DNA from: Chiridota heheva
Lineage: Eukaryota > Echinodermata > Holothuroidea > Apodida > Chiridotidae
NCBI GenBank assembly: GCA_020152595.1
Contig: JAIGNY010001753.1
Coordinates: 1,007,001-1,071,000, forward strand
DNA length: 64,000 bases
Reading direction: 5' to 3'
The first letter of the stretch is position 1. Every line of letters begins with the position of its first letter. Under the pieces are notes generated by a model, which searched no databases, was not told the origin of the DNA, and saw only the letters and a program-made list of their open reading frames with translations. Shown here piece by piece: positions 50,982 to 62,060 of the stretch. The position numbers were made by a program, and so were the translations under genes.

Positions 50982-51298
50982 GATGACTTATATACAAAAC
51001 CTTTGTATATAATCACCTTTCGTATTTTCCTTTTTCAAACTAAGCGCAAAATTTTGGATTATTTTGTCAGACAATCTTGGACAAAATTCGTTCCAAAAAC
51101 ACTTCATGAAAATTTGTACTGCTTTTATGTACGTACATATCTATTCTTTATCATTCTACATCAATCAATACATCGTTAATACAGGCACCATTTTCTAGCG
51201 ATTCTTTGATCTGCATGCTATCATTTTTAATAAGCATTTTTGTCATTCTTACAACATTTGCTTGCATAATTTCCTTGACGTCTCAAGTGACAATTTAC

Positions 51299-51565
51299 CT
51301 TTTCTTCTAAGAACGTCAGCAAAATTGGGTCTCAATTTGTTTTCCTTCTCTTCCATCGTAATAAACACAATGATGTCCTTCAAGTCGGTTTGCGACTGCA
51401 AATCCAGCTCAGTGATTGGTTCCACAAACAGTTTGACCTTCTCCTCCTGTCCCTGCACTGCGGCACACATGAGGAGGGCTACTACCTTGCAGATCTCTGA
51501 CTCACTGCCATGGTTGACAATGGCTGAGCAGTCGATGTGGAACTTCAGAGGACTATTGTAAAAGT
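51299..51565 (-). CDS. NUMA1: NuMA-like exon, N-terminal hook/CH-like domain, third part
   Basis: This 267-nt exon has acceptor ctgaatag and donor gtaaat and runs from phase 1 to phase 1. The split codon G|AC gives Asp, so the join reads LSFLE-D-FYNSPLKFH. The exon continues through SEICKVVALLMCAAVQG, which corresponds to the long hydrophobic helix in NuMA (L-A-K-M-T-M-L-L-L). It ends in a charged helix with IIVFITMEEKENKL and DVLRRK. This is the most diagnostic exon for the family assignment. A nearer acceptor at tttacaatag was rejected because its phase does not fit. Confidence 0.87.
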
Positions 51566-52089
51566 CTATTCAGAAAGTTAACAATACTAGTACATGACTT
51601 CCGTGAATACAGTATGTAGATAATCAAAATTATTTTTCAATATTCTTATCCCAATTGCATGTGTGGAAATACAAACATTTCCAATCAGTTCCGAAATTAG
51701 GCATTTAACGTCCAACAATATAAATGATAGTCGAAGATGGCAATTTATCTTTAAGCCTTAAGTTTTCAGGAAATTTTTACTGTGAAATGGAGAATTGTTA
51801 CATATAGTTCTAGCAGGTCAAATTGGGAAAACTCAGAATTGCCCACAAATTTGAACAAACCAAATGCTACCCCATTTTTGCAAGTTCCTTACCAATCTTT
51901 ATCTTTTTTAGAGACATCACCAAAATGTACAAGTCACATTGTTCTGAAACATGTTAGTCAAGTGCCTTTTTATACCAAACCCCTTTATTCCAGGGTACAG
52001 GGCTTGTTTATCTACTTAAAATCTGTTGCTTTTATCCATGGTATGGAAAAACACAACAAGAACATAGACTTGCTGCAACACTTGCTTAC

Positions 52090-52163
52090 CTTCCAGAAAT
52101 GACAGCACATTGTTGTATCTTTGTATTGGGAGCTCACAATCAGGCACTGCATGGGCCTCGTCA
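52090..52163 (-). CDS. NUMA1: NuMA-like exon, N-terminal hook/CH-like domain, second part
   Basis: This 74-nt exon has acceptor tgtctgtag and donor gtaagc and runs from phase 2 to phase 1. The split codon AT|T gives Ile. It then reads DEAHAVPDCELPIQRY and NNVLSFLE. The closing L-S-F-L-E matches the conserved helix of the NuMA domain (C-S-F-L-Q in human, from memory). Its neighbours on both sides join in frame only with these borders. Confidence 0.83.
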
Positions 52164-52439
52164 CTACAGACAAATATACAGAAATGAGCATGACAGATTG
52201 CAAGAGTATCAATTTATGACAATAACAAATACATGTAGATAATAAATGCAGAAAACTTTTTATGACAATAATGCATATATCTAGAGAATAAATGCACAAG
52301 AGGAGAATATCTATCCACATCACACTGTTCCTCCTTGGTTAGCACTCAAAATATCCTTTTAAATATCAATCAGATTCTCTTTCAAATCCTGATTTTCAAT
52401 TACAATTTAGTCCAGTTAATATAGTTTGAAAAAATGTAT

Positions 52440-52635
52440 TGTTTGTTTGTTTGTTTGATGAGGGCTTAACGGCACCACAACAACGAGGGTCAAATTGTGC
52501 CTGAGAGGTCAGATCATTCTAGAGGTAGGAGGAAAAGGAAACAGGGGGAGAATGAGATAAATCAAAGAACAAAAGGTCAGAAAGCTGTGATCGAGAGAGG
52601 AGGTGCATGGGTGAAGGACAACACAGATACTTGAT
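52440..52635 (-). mobile_element. I/Nimb-like LINE, 3' end fragment
   Basis: It starts with (tttg)n and gatgagggcttaacggcacc, matching the 3' ends near 30965 and 55898. On the minus strand this is a LINE 3' end with a (CAAA)n tail. It is about 200 bp long and lies in the intron between the first and second traced exons. Confidence 0.75.
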
Positions 52636-53208
52636 GGAATTGTTTCAACCTAATCACATGTTTGTTTTCATCAATGGTTTGCTGACAGATTTTCAATATG
52701 TTCCTGCAAACTCTGTGAAACAACACTGTATGACAGCACATGTAGTATAGGTACTGTGTGACAGGGCAAACAGCTTAAATTCAATTCAAATTTCTTCTGG
52801 AACTTTCAGTCATCAATGAAGTGGTGAAAGTCTTTCTAGACTATACATGTACACTGTAGCTCATGATTGGAGGAATGGAAAAGATCCAAATAATTTGTCA
52901 GAATTACAATTTGTCAGAATCAGGGTTTATTCATAATTGTGGCTGTAGATTCAAAACAACGCAAGCACATCAGAAAAAAATACAGAAATCCCCCAGTAGT
53001 CACACATCACACATTTATTTGTTAATACATCATCCTGAAAATGAAGAAAAAGATAGCAAACAGGCTGCTTTTAATCAATTTTGATTAAGTTATTTCCCAA
53101 ATTCAATTTTTTGATAGATTTTAAAACAATTTACTATAATTGCCTGTATCAATCTTTTAAAATATACATTACAATGAGAAGGGTAGAAGTGTAGTTTTTA
53201 TAACTCAC

Positions 53209-53294
53209 ATGATCCTCAACATCTCCATAAAATGACATCCATCTCGAAGCTGCTTCAGTGACTCGATGCAAGGTCCCACATTGATAGCATTGAT
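53209..53294 (-). CDS. NUMA1: NuMA-like exon, start of N-terminal hook/CH-like domain
   Basis: This 86-nt exon has acceptor ttgtag and donor gtgagt and runs from phase 0 to phase 2. It reads INAINVGPCIESL then KQLRDGCHFMEMLRI. The pattern aligns with the first helices of the NuMA N-terminal domain, where a W-V-N motif is followed by a helix with a Q/R-D-C pair and a hydrophobic I-I-D-R-I stretch. An in-frame stop lies in the acceptor, so an upstream exon supplying the start Met is required. I did not find that exon. The longer open frame over this stretch is a shadow in another phase. Confidence 0.82.
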
Positions 53295-55894
53295 CTACAA
53301 TATTACAGGGGAAAAAATGATTCATTAAATCCCATCCTTTACAAGTCCAAATTGCTTTGCCATGTGGCATGTTGTTCAATCAAAGCAAGAGTCAAAATTC
53401 CTTGGGTGTAAGCTCTTCGCCAATACTGTTCATACTGTAAGAAAGAAGTAATTCTTACTTAATTTATTCATTTATTTATTTATTTATTTATTGAAAGCCT
53501 GAAAGGCTCTTGAAACTTTTCCTGTAAACTTGTTGCAATGACTCACTGATATATTGGGGTTAAGAAACAATATACTCAAGGCAATTATTTATGGCTTCAC
53601 ATGTTCTGTAATACAGTATAGGTCAACTGTACATCGCAAATAAGAATATATGCAGATTGCGTAAAATCCCTACAGCTGAAAACAATATCTAAATTAGAAT
53701 TTTAGCACTCTGTAGAGTGCATACCTCTGCCTACTTGATAATTCCAACATACCTAAAAATTGGTCAAGTCCACCCCCATTCCCAATACAAACTCAGAATT
53801 AAAGTTTACCCCCAAGGTAACTTTTACTCAGTACTTGCCATTTGCATTATAGGCACTTCAGAGTTATCTACAGTACCTTCATTGTTTTCAGTTTTATTCA
53901 GGCTAAGTATTCATTGTTTGACTTTTTTTCAGGGAAGATTCACATCCCATCCTTTTCCATTCATGGCAAAAGCAATTGTTTTAATTTTCTTACATTTGAC
54001 TTTTTTTTGAGTCCAGAAAATGGATTGTTTGGAAATCTTTTCAGGGCATAATTAATTGTTCAGCACATTCCTTTGGAAAGTCTAAACTAAACATCTTGAC
54101 AGAAAGTCTTGACAGATCTCATCCAAAAACATCCTCACCCCTCCATAAGTGCCGTCCCTGTTGAATATGTCTCTAATTTTAATCACTTCTTCCTTAAGCA
54201 ACAAACACAAAACACACAAAATTAATCCATATCCAATCATCAGTTCTTGAAATATCTTGATGGCACACAAGACTAATGCAGGCCAAAACATAACCTCCGC
54301 CCAACTTTGTTGGCAGAGCTACAGTAACTCGGAGGTAACAACAGGGAAAGTGTAATGAAAATGGGGAAGAGCCTAGGAGAAATCTTGGGACATCTGGGTA
54401 GATTATGGGAAAGAGAGACCGGTGACACCACCTGCAAACAAAACTACAAAGTATGTAAGAGGTTCAATTACCTACTGGGAGAATCACAAAGCTGTAGTCT
54501 GAACTAATTTGCATGTTTTTGAAAGGTATGCTCATGCTATTGAATTCTTTTCAGGACAAAAATAGGTACTGCATGTGCACTCTATACACTTATGTTTCCC
54601 TAAAAGAATATTCAAATGATCACAAGAGCCTCAATTACAGAATCAAGATCATCTGTGTAATTTTACAGTAAGCATCATGGATGAAAGTCCATTAGCTTTC
54701 AACTTATTTACACTTGAATACATTTATTTTGAAAGGTTTTGTTTCTTTTAACTTCTTCTCAGAAAGACTAAAAAATCTGACGAGAACAGTCTTGACAATT
54801 TGAGAGAAACATTTTTAATACAGATAATTAAAGTTAAAGATTGTGCAATTTATGATTAATTTGGATTCAGTAATTTAAAGGAAGTAGGCAACTCCCTGTT
54901 CCGATGGATGACTATCAATTTAAGATTTTCAGTCTTAAATTCTAGTCATTATTTATTACTTAAAGAAGTGCTTGTCTCATAAAAATGTTCAAATTGGAAC
55001 TTAACACAAATGGGAAAAAAATCTTTGTCAAATTCAGCTTAGTCCTGCTGGTGTCACTACATTACAGTAGCGTGTTCCTTCATTTCCTTTTGAAATAAAG
55101 AAAAATATCAATATTCTTGTAGCTAATAGTGTACAGTTTTCACAGATTTGATTTTTTTAATTGGGAAATGGGAATCTCACACTATCCTTTTGGAGAAACA
55201 AGACATTTGTTTTGCAGCCAAAGTATCAGTTTCATGAATTATTTCCCAATATCCGCCTCCCCAGCCCTTCCAAAATAAATAAAAAATAAGAATAATAACA
55301 AAAATAATGAAAAAGATGCAGTGTCACTTGTCACCTCAGTGGATATAATATCCGCTGTACCATAACTTAAATCAAGTTGTGATGACTGCTCAAATACACA
55401 GACAACAATTTTAATAGGTGCCTAATGGCACTGTAAAAGTAATTTTAAGGAATATCTCTATTTCAAGTTCCTGTCTCATTATCAAGTTTTGATCAGACTG
55501 GCAGATATTTGATATTGCTTCTTATCACGCACATGTTTAAACTTCAAAAATGCAATTACGCCATTCCAGCAAATTATTTTTGCACCACTTATTAATGAAA
55601 ATGAATTTTTTGGCCCATTACAGCTGACAGTTGATACGCTTTTGGTTAAATTTTTTGAAATGGAAGAAGAAATGCTATAATGCTGATTTATTTCATTCTG
55701 GATAAAAAAGCAGGATTCATCTATCATGAAATTAATGAACTTATAATGAAATGTGTGCAACTAAAAAACATCATTTCATTTCATTCAGTAAGCAAAGCTG
55801 CTGTGAGTGCACACTGGCTCATGGTCATCCTTAGAAAAATTCATGTTAGAAATAAATCAACATTCATTTTAAAACAACCACAGTTCCAACAAAA
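53295..55894. other. sequence upstream of the first traced NuMA-like exon, nothing recognised
   Basis: This stretch should be intron leading to the exon with the start codon. I searched it for an ATG-containing minus-strand exon ending with phase 0 and a donor and found none I trust. It has an (attt)n run at about 53458-53492. No known element has clear borders. Confidence 0.5.
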
Positions 55895-57915
55895 CAATGT
55901 TTGTTTGATGAGGACTTAACGGCACCATAACAACAAGGGTCAAATTGTGCCAGAAGAGGTTAGATCATTCTAGAGGTAGGAAGGAAAGAAAACAGGGGGA
56001 GAATGAAAGAAATACAAGAACTAAAAAGTCAGAAAGCTGGGATCAAGAGAGGAGGTGCATGGGTAAAAAAAAAATAGAAAGAGGGGGGGAGAGGACTAAA
56101 TATGGGTGTAGAGGGAAGCAAGATGAAGGAAGGAGAATTTTATCCAGAGGGTTTTTCTGGAATAACTTAGCAATTGAGTTGTGGGGAGCGACGGAAGCTC
56201 TGGGAAGGTTGTACAGGAGGAAAGCAAGGAGAACGTGATGGACTGTAAGGGTGCAATGGCAATTGTTGCAGAGGGGTTGGGGGAACCAATAAGGAGTTGG
56301 GGTGAGTGAGGTGGGTGTGACCTATTCTAAGATGGGTAATATAAACGTTGTCGACACGAGAGAGGTTGTTGATGGTGGGTTTGATCGAAATGTTGGGATG
56401 GATGACGTGGAGTTTGTTATCAATTTGGGAGTCTCATGAGGTTTGCCAGCGGTCACGAACAAGGGAAGCAATAAGCGGTTTGATGTCAGAAAGGGTTTTT
56501 GGAAATGGGGTAGATTGAGGGCAAGCTTAGTGGCTATATCAGCCCTGTCATTGCCAGGGATGCCAACATGGCTGGGTATCCAAAAAAAAAAAAAAATACT
56601 TTTCCTGTAGAGGGTGGGCGAAAGGAGTTCCTAGAAGAGGAGGTGGGATGTAAAGTTATCCCATTTAAAAATGAGTAAAGAAGTAAGAACAGCCTTGGAG
56701 TCAGAGAAGATGGCAAAGTGGCTGAGCGGAGAATACTCAATAAAGTTGAGGGCGAGGAGGATGGCCTTTGCCTCGGCTGAAAAGATCTTTGCCTCGGCTG
56801 AAAAGATGGAGGAGTAGTCGGGAAGTTGGATACTGAGGGTGACGTCTTGGATGACGGCAGCAGCAGCTGTCTTGTTGCCTTCCTTGGAGCCATCAGTATA
56901 GATGGAGGTGTAGTTTGAGAGTTGGTTTTTAATTTGGTTGTGAAAATTGATAAAGAGGTTAGGGTGGGTTTGGATTTTGTAATAAGTGGAGAGGCACAGG
57001 TGGATAGAAGGGATGGGGGTAGCCTAAAGAGGAAATGTGGGCCAGGAGAAGGTGCCAAGAGTGGCGAGCTTGATGCGAGATGGAGGTCTGATTTAATGCG
57101 TAAGCTAAAAGGAGGGGATAAAGTTTTAGTCCTATCAAAGAGGGTGGAGAAATTGGGGTACCTAATGAGGCTGTAAACAGGGTTCTGGGTGTTGGTGAGG
57201 GCTCTAAAAGCATAGGAAAGGCTAAGCTTTCTATATCTAAGTGGAAAGGGGATTCATTGGCTCCAACATAAAGGCTGGTGATTGGGGAGGTCCTGTAGGC
57301 ACCCAGGCAAAGCCTGAGGCTTCATTTTGGATGGTGTTGATGTGGTTGAGGTATGAGTTGTGAGTGACACAGTAGACAATATTGCCGTAGTCAAGCTTGA
57401 CATGAATGGTGAGCCTGAAGATTTTGAGGAGAGCATGGCGGTTCGCACCCCGACTGGTGTTGGAGAGGAGGCAGAGAATGTTGAGGGAGCTCTTGCATTT
57501 CTGTTTCAGATTGGTGATGTGTTGCTTACAGGAGAGCTTAGGGTCTAGAGTTAAACCCAGGAACTTCGTGTGTCCAACTTTAGGGATGCGATTGCCATTG
57601 AGTAGGAGGTTCGGGTTGGGGTGGAGGTTGTTAAAATGACAGAAGTGCATGCAGACTGTCTTGTCTTTGGAGAATATAAAACCATTATTGTTTCACCAGA
57701 CTTGCAGCTGGTTGAGGCTGAGTTGGAGTCATTTTCAACAAGACGAAAGCTAAAGGAAGAGTAAAAGATGATGAAGTCGTCCAGGTAGAGGGTGCGTTTG
57801 ATGTTGGGGCCAAGGTTGTCCGTGATGTCATTAATGCTCAGGTTGAAGAGAGTGGGGGAAAGGATGCTGCATTGGGGGACGCCCTCTTCTTGGGGGTAGG
57901 GGTTTATCACAATTT
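55895..57915 (-). mobile_element. I/Nimb-like LINE, 5'-truncated, about 2 kb
   Basis: On the minus strand it starts inside the reverse transcriptase with EEGVPQCSILSPTLF and a box reading YLDDF (about 57770-57800). It continues with KFLGLTLDPKLSCKQHI and a thumb with KLDYGNIVYC, then RNase H with PSHVGIPGNDRAD (about 56530-56585), and ends with a (CAAA)n tail. It is similar to the LINE at 30965-34770. Frameshifts are present. Confidence 0.8.
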
Positions 57916-57928
57916 TTGCATGAATGAA

Positions 57929-58520
57929 CTAGAACTGTCAGATGGACAGCATGCTCGACTATTTAAAGCTAGTATAAAGAGGGATTATTGCAATGAGGAG
58001 AGTACAGTATATGCAGAAATAGGGCTAGTAGGAGCAGATGATTTTAATTTAATTGAGCTTTGAAGAATGAACTTACATTTTCATTTGCTTTAGATTTTCA
58101 CATTTTATTACAAGAGCCTTCAATATTTCTTTAAGTTGTCCCAGATATTTTAAGGCAAAAAAAAAGCTCAAGATTACGACTACACTCAGTAACTCAAAAA
58201 ACATGTAAAGACTAGCCCTCTTTATAACTAAAACACCTCTTGAAGTTTTATCTACATGTAAATTGAAAAACAAAAGGAAAGGCCCCGACTTGGCAATGTC
58301 AATAAAAGATTAAAATATTACTAAGCATGATATGCAATAAATTTTTTTTAGTCATTTACCTACCAATCTACCCTCTATTCATTTTAAACCATTCTTGAAA
58401 GAGGAAAACAATGTCTGTAATTTTTCGTTATATTATCCACCCCTAAACCCTCTCCAACCCATAATGCCCCAAACCCTACACATTCCCAGAACTACATCCT
58501 TGATTGTAATCCAACTTCCA
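57929..58520. repeat. direct duplication, copy with partner at 61597-62060
   Basis: Shared sequence includes agatgattttaatttaattg or close variants, cccagatatttt and cttccaatttaaga. Order and orientation are the same. In the partner the copy leads directly into the 24-bp satellite block; here it leads into a small 24-bp-like patch at 58630-58700 (tgtcccacatgccacc). Confidence 0.75.
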
Positions 58521-58782
58521 ATTTAAGAAAATATGTGTCATTGTCAAGCAGTTCTCATGAAAAAGCAACAGTAAGGCAAAATAATATGCAAACAATATTG
58601 CAATAATGTATGACAAACTAGAAACAACATGCCATCCCACTTTCTGTCCCACATGCCACCACACCCTCCCCCACATACAACTCCACTCTGTCCACATAAA
58701 ATCCCATCCTCATCCTAATTTCTACATCAACTTATCAGCATGTCATCTACTTTAATATCAACATTCCACTTATTGTTTAATT

Positions 58783-59103
58783 TCTTTTCATACCCAAGAG
58801 GCCGAGACACCTAATTTCAAATTCTTTTAAGGCGAGGAATCTTTTGTTTGCTTCTTCATTCATGCCAAGGCAAAAATGTTTTGATTGCTGTTCATATCAG
58901 GAATGCATTATCATAACAAACGAACTCCTCCAAAACCCTTGTTTATACAGATATTTCTTTTCATACCCAAGACACCTAAATTCAAATTATTATAAGGCGA
59001 GGAATCTTTGTTTACTTCTCCATTCATCCCAAGACTATATTTTAATTGCTATTCATATCAGGATTGTCATTATCATAACAAACAAACTTATCCAAATACT
59101 TTA
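58783..59103. repeat. tandem direct duplication, about 160 bp, two copies
   Basis: tttcttttcatacccaagag through ggcgaggaatctttt and attatcataacaaac occurs twice in a row with small differences. It lies just upstream of the plus-strand LINE. Confidence 0.8.
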
Positions 59104-59109
59104 AGCAAC

Positions 59110-60630
59110 AAGCAAAGTAAATCTTTAAACCGGATGCCGAAAAACAGCCAGGGGTAGTAGAATAGTGGAATTTCACATAATTGGTTTCAAAGTTATTTAT
59201 CAGATCGCAAACAGTTCGTTATATACAATAATGCAAAATCCAATGTTAGTACTACCAATATAGGTGTGCCACAAGGCTCCATATTAGACCCATTATTATT
59301 TTTACTTTATATTAACGACATTTATAAATGCTCTTCTATATTAAATTTCATTCTTTTTGCCGATGACACCACAATTTACCTTCATGATGCAAATATTGAT
59401 AATGCTCTGCGGCAACTTTCATCCGAGTTTTACCGAGTGTCTGATTGGTTCAAAGCTAATCGTTTATCTCTTAATATGTCTAAAACTAAGTTTATTGTAT
59501 TTTAGTAACAATGACAGTCACTCAAGTGGTCAACCTCTAGAAGCAAGGATCAAAAATAACATTATCCAGGCAACTCCGTATACTAAATTCCTAGGTCTCT
59601 TAATTGATAGTAAGTTAAATTGGAAAGAACATGTTTCATCAATTTGCAAAATAGTAGCCCGTAACACGGGTATTTTGAATAGACTAAGGCATTTCATTCC
59701 ATCTCACATACTTCTTTTGCTTTACAATTCACTTATTCTCCCCCACCTTTCTTATGGTATTCTCCTATGGGGAAATACGCATAATTCCACTTTGCAACGC
59801 TTATACATCCTCCAAAAACGAGCTGTTAGGACTATTTGTAATGCCTTACCTAGATCCCCATCCAGGCCTTTATTCAGACACCTTGAGCTGTTAACTGTTT
59901 ACGATCTCTACAATTACAACCTAGGCATTTTCATGTACAAAGTCACCAACAAATTGATGCCCGAGTCCTTTCTGTCATTCTTTAACAATAACAACTGCTT
60001 TCATTCTTACGATACTCGTAATTCTCATCACTTAATGCAACCCTTTGTTCGTACACATAAAGCCAAGTCTCAAGTACGTTGTGCTGGTGTGACCCTCTGG
60101 AATTTCCTTAGTAATGATTTAAAATCATCGAAGCCCTAAATAACTTTAAGTCTAAGCTCAAGAATTATCTATTGGCCCCATATAAGTAACCATCATTATT
60201 CCAACTTTTCTTTCTCTCTGTCTTCTTTGTTTTCTGTGTATGTCGGTGAGAGGGGGTGGGTGTGAGGAGTAGAGGGACGGAGATAGGTGGGATGGGAGGA
60301 GAAGGGCAGGGTGGGAGGGGAGGGGAGGAGTGGGGTGGGTGTGTAATTTGGGTGAGTATAGGCGACAGGGTCTCAGTGATAACAGGTCGCTGGTTGGGTA
60401 GGTGAATGGGTTAGGGGCAGGCCTATCTAATTATTTTTTGTATTGTATTCTCCTTTGTTGATGGCGAGCTGGCTAGCAAAAGTTTTACACTTCCTCCAGT
60501 TCACCATTCACTCCATACTATTCTGTATATTGCATTATATGTTTATTGTTTTTGTTTCTAATGCTATTTTGTAATTACCAATTTTCCTTTGTATGTAACT
60601 CAATGGAGTGATAAATAAATAAATAGCTGT
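59110..60630 (+). mobile_element. CR1-like LINE, 5'-truncated
   Basis: A plus-strand reverse transcriptase begins near 59168 with SYLSDRKQFVIYNNAKSN, then GVPQGSILDPLLFLLYIND and an intact FADD box at about 59355-59370. A frameshift near 59500 separates it from the thumb and C-terminal part (KFLGLLIDSKLNWKEHVSS through HSYDTRNSHHLM). A (taaa)n tail ends at about 60630. It belongs to the CR1/L2/Daphne side of the Jockey superfamily; the exact clade cannot be fixed by eye. Confidence 0.8.
59266..60139 (+). pseudogene. reverse transcriptase of the CR1-like LINE, frameshifted
   Basis: The first frame gives fingers/palm with GVPQGSILDP and FADDTTIYL, ending at a stop after SKTKFIVF. The second frame picks up with KFLGLLIDSKLNWKEH and runs to 60139 with LPHLSYGILLWGN and KRAVRTICN. 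The catalytic FADD is kept, which suggests a fairly young insertion apart from the frameshift and the missing 5' end. Confidence 0.78.
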
Positions 60631-60639
60631 CACTATTCT

Positions 60640-61085
60640 TCAAATAGTCAATCTAAAATTAAGTCTACTGAACTTTAAAGAAATATTTTTCCATTTGAAG
60701 TTACAGTATTACCATTTTAAAAGATTTCACCAACATGTTGAAAAGCGACTCTGCAGTGTACATTGTGAGGGCATACTTGCATATCCATTTTTAAATGTGC
60801 TGTATTTCTTTGAAAATTAATTGCCTCTTTCAAAATTAATGGAAACATTTGTTCAATTATTTAGATAAGGTATAGCATGCACTTTACAAGAACATATGTT
60901 TGCCCATTTACTCAATGTACCTTCTAAATGAAATAAAAATATTTTTTCTTTTAGAAATACACAAAAACTGTTTTCTTTTAAGTACGACAGTACACTACAC
61001 TGTAGACTAATCAACACACTGGTGAATTCATTGAAATTTCCTTCTAAAGTTTAGAATGATATTGATGGCACTTCTTTCTATTTTA
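60640..61085. mobile_element. possible foldback element related to 43807-44287
   Basis: The centre with gtatagcatgcactttacaa and agaacatatgtttgcccatt resembles the element at 43807-44287. Outer parts with cagtgtacattgtgagggca and a loosely inverted partner near 60985-61030 are consistent with degraded arms. The borders are uncertain. Confidence 0.45.
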
Positions 61086-61596
61086 AAGGTCTATAATGTT
61101 TCACTTTCTTTCATTAAGGGACTAGAGTTGCATTTCAGTTACTGTATTAAGAAATCTAAATTTCAAAAAAAAAAAAAAAAAATGCCCAGTCTTCATTAAA
61201 ATGTTAGCCTACAGGGCTTAAAACCACTTATAACAATGTTTGCAATATTTCATTTCAAGTACTTAACATATCATTCACCATTTAGCATTTTAGAAATTTG
61301 TAATTATCAGCATCAAATGACAGAAATGAGTGTTATGACACAGTCAAACCACTTCCAAAACTACAGTTGCATTTGCATATTTGAAACTTACAAAGAAAAA
61401 GTGCACGAAGAATCAAGTGTAAAAACAGATCATTTACATTTCACAACTTCAATTATGATAATCACAAGTTATGATACTGCACTGATGTAAATATTTCAGT
61501 GTTTTTGTACTGCAGTGAGTGCAATACTGTAGCTATAATTGAATTTAAATAAAGGGAAGAAATACTTATCAGTCACTCATAACTCAAAAATAAACA

Positions 61597-62060
61597 AGAA
61601 CTGTAGGAAGGACAGTATGCTTGACTATTCAAAGTAATAGAGAATGGGCTTATAGAGGGAAGTATATACAGAAATGGGTTGCAGGGACAGATGATTTCAA
61701 ATTACTTGAGCTTTGAAAGATGCACTTAAATTTTTATTTGCTTGGTTAATTTTCACAACATTTCACTACAAGCCTCAAAATATCTTTGAGTTTTCCCAGA
61801 TATTTGAAGAAAAAAAAAAAAGCTCAAGGTTACCTTACTTATTAAATCAGAAAACATGTAAAAGCTACACATGTAAAGTCTTTATAACTACAACACCTCT
61901 TTAGTTTTATCAATTGAATAACAAAGAAAGGAGAGGCCCTGACTTGCCAATGTCAATGAAAGAATGTCATTAAGCATCCTTTCTAAACTGTACTGTCCCA
62001 ACCACTACACATTCCCAGATCTCCTAAATTGTAATACAACTTCCAATTTAAGACAAGAAT
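61597..62060. repeat. direct duplication, copy with partner at 57929-58520
   Basis: Shares gacagatgatttcaaat-like and tcccagatatttgaagaaaa-like words with the partner. It leads directly into the satellite block at 62075. Confidence 0.72.

Larger units (their letters stand above)
368..53294 (-). other. NUMA1: NuMA-like gene, partial, spliced (gene span)
   Basis: The minus-strand exons in 5'-to-3' order are 53294-53209, 52163-52090, 51565-51299, (49718-49689 tentative), 43494-43343, 29318-29195, 26180-26063, 12957-12852, 10052-9830, 7225-6375, 5107-4867, 4199-4034, 3032-2792, 1306-912 and 608-368. Each has AG/GT borders and the phases chain from exon to exon. The N-terminal part resembles the NuMA hook/calponin-homology-like domain, followed by a Ser/Pro linker and a long rod. 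NuMA in vertebrates acts at spindle poles and cortex with dynein and LGN; that role here is inference from the family. The start exon and the C-terminus are not in the traced part. The two largest introns are about 14.0 kb and 13.1 kb. Symmetric exons could have been missed, because phase alone cannot exclude them. Confidence 0.78.

Noticed and set aside
51299..51556. Alternative acceptor tttacaatag for the third N-terminal exon
   Set aside because: It gives the wrong phase with the preceding exon; the acceptor ctgaatag ten bases upstream joins in frame and fits the family.
53300..53450. Possible upstream exon with acceptor ttcttacag followed by YEQYWRRAYTQ
   Set aside because: No donor follows before an in-frame stop, and an in-frame TAG blocks read-through into the exon at 53294. 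It looks like a repeat fragment.
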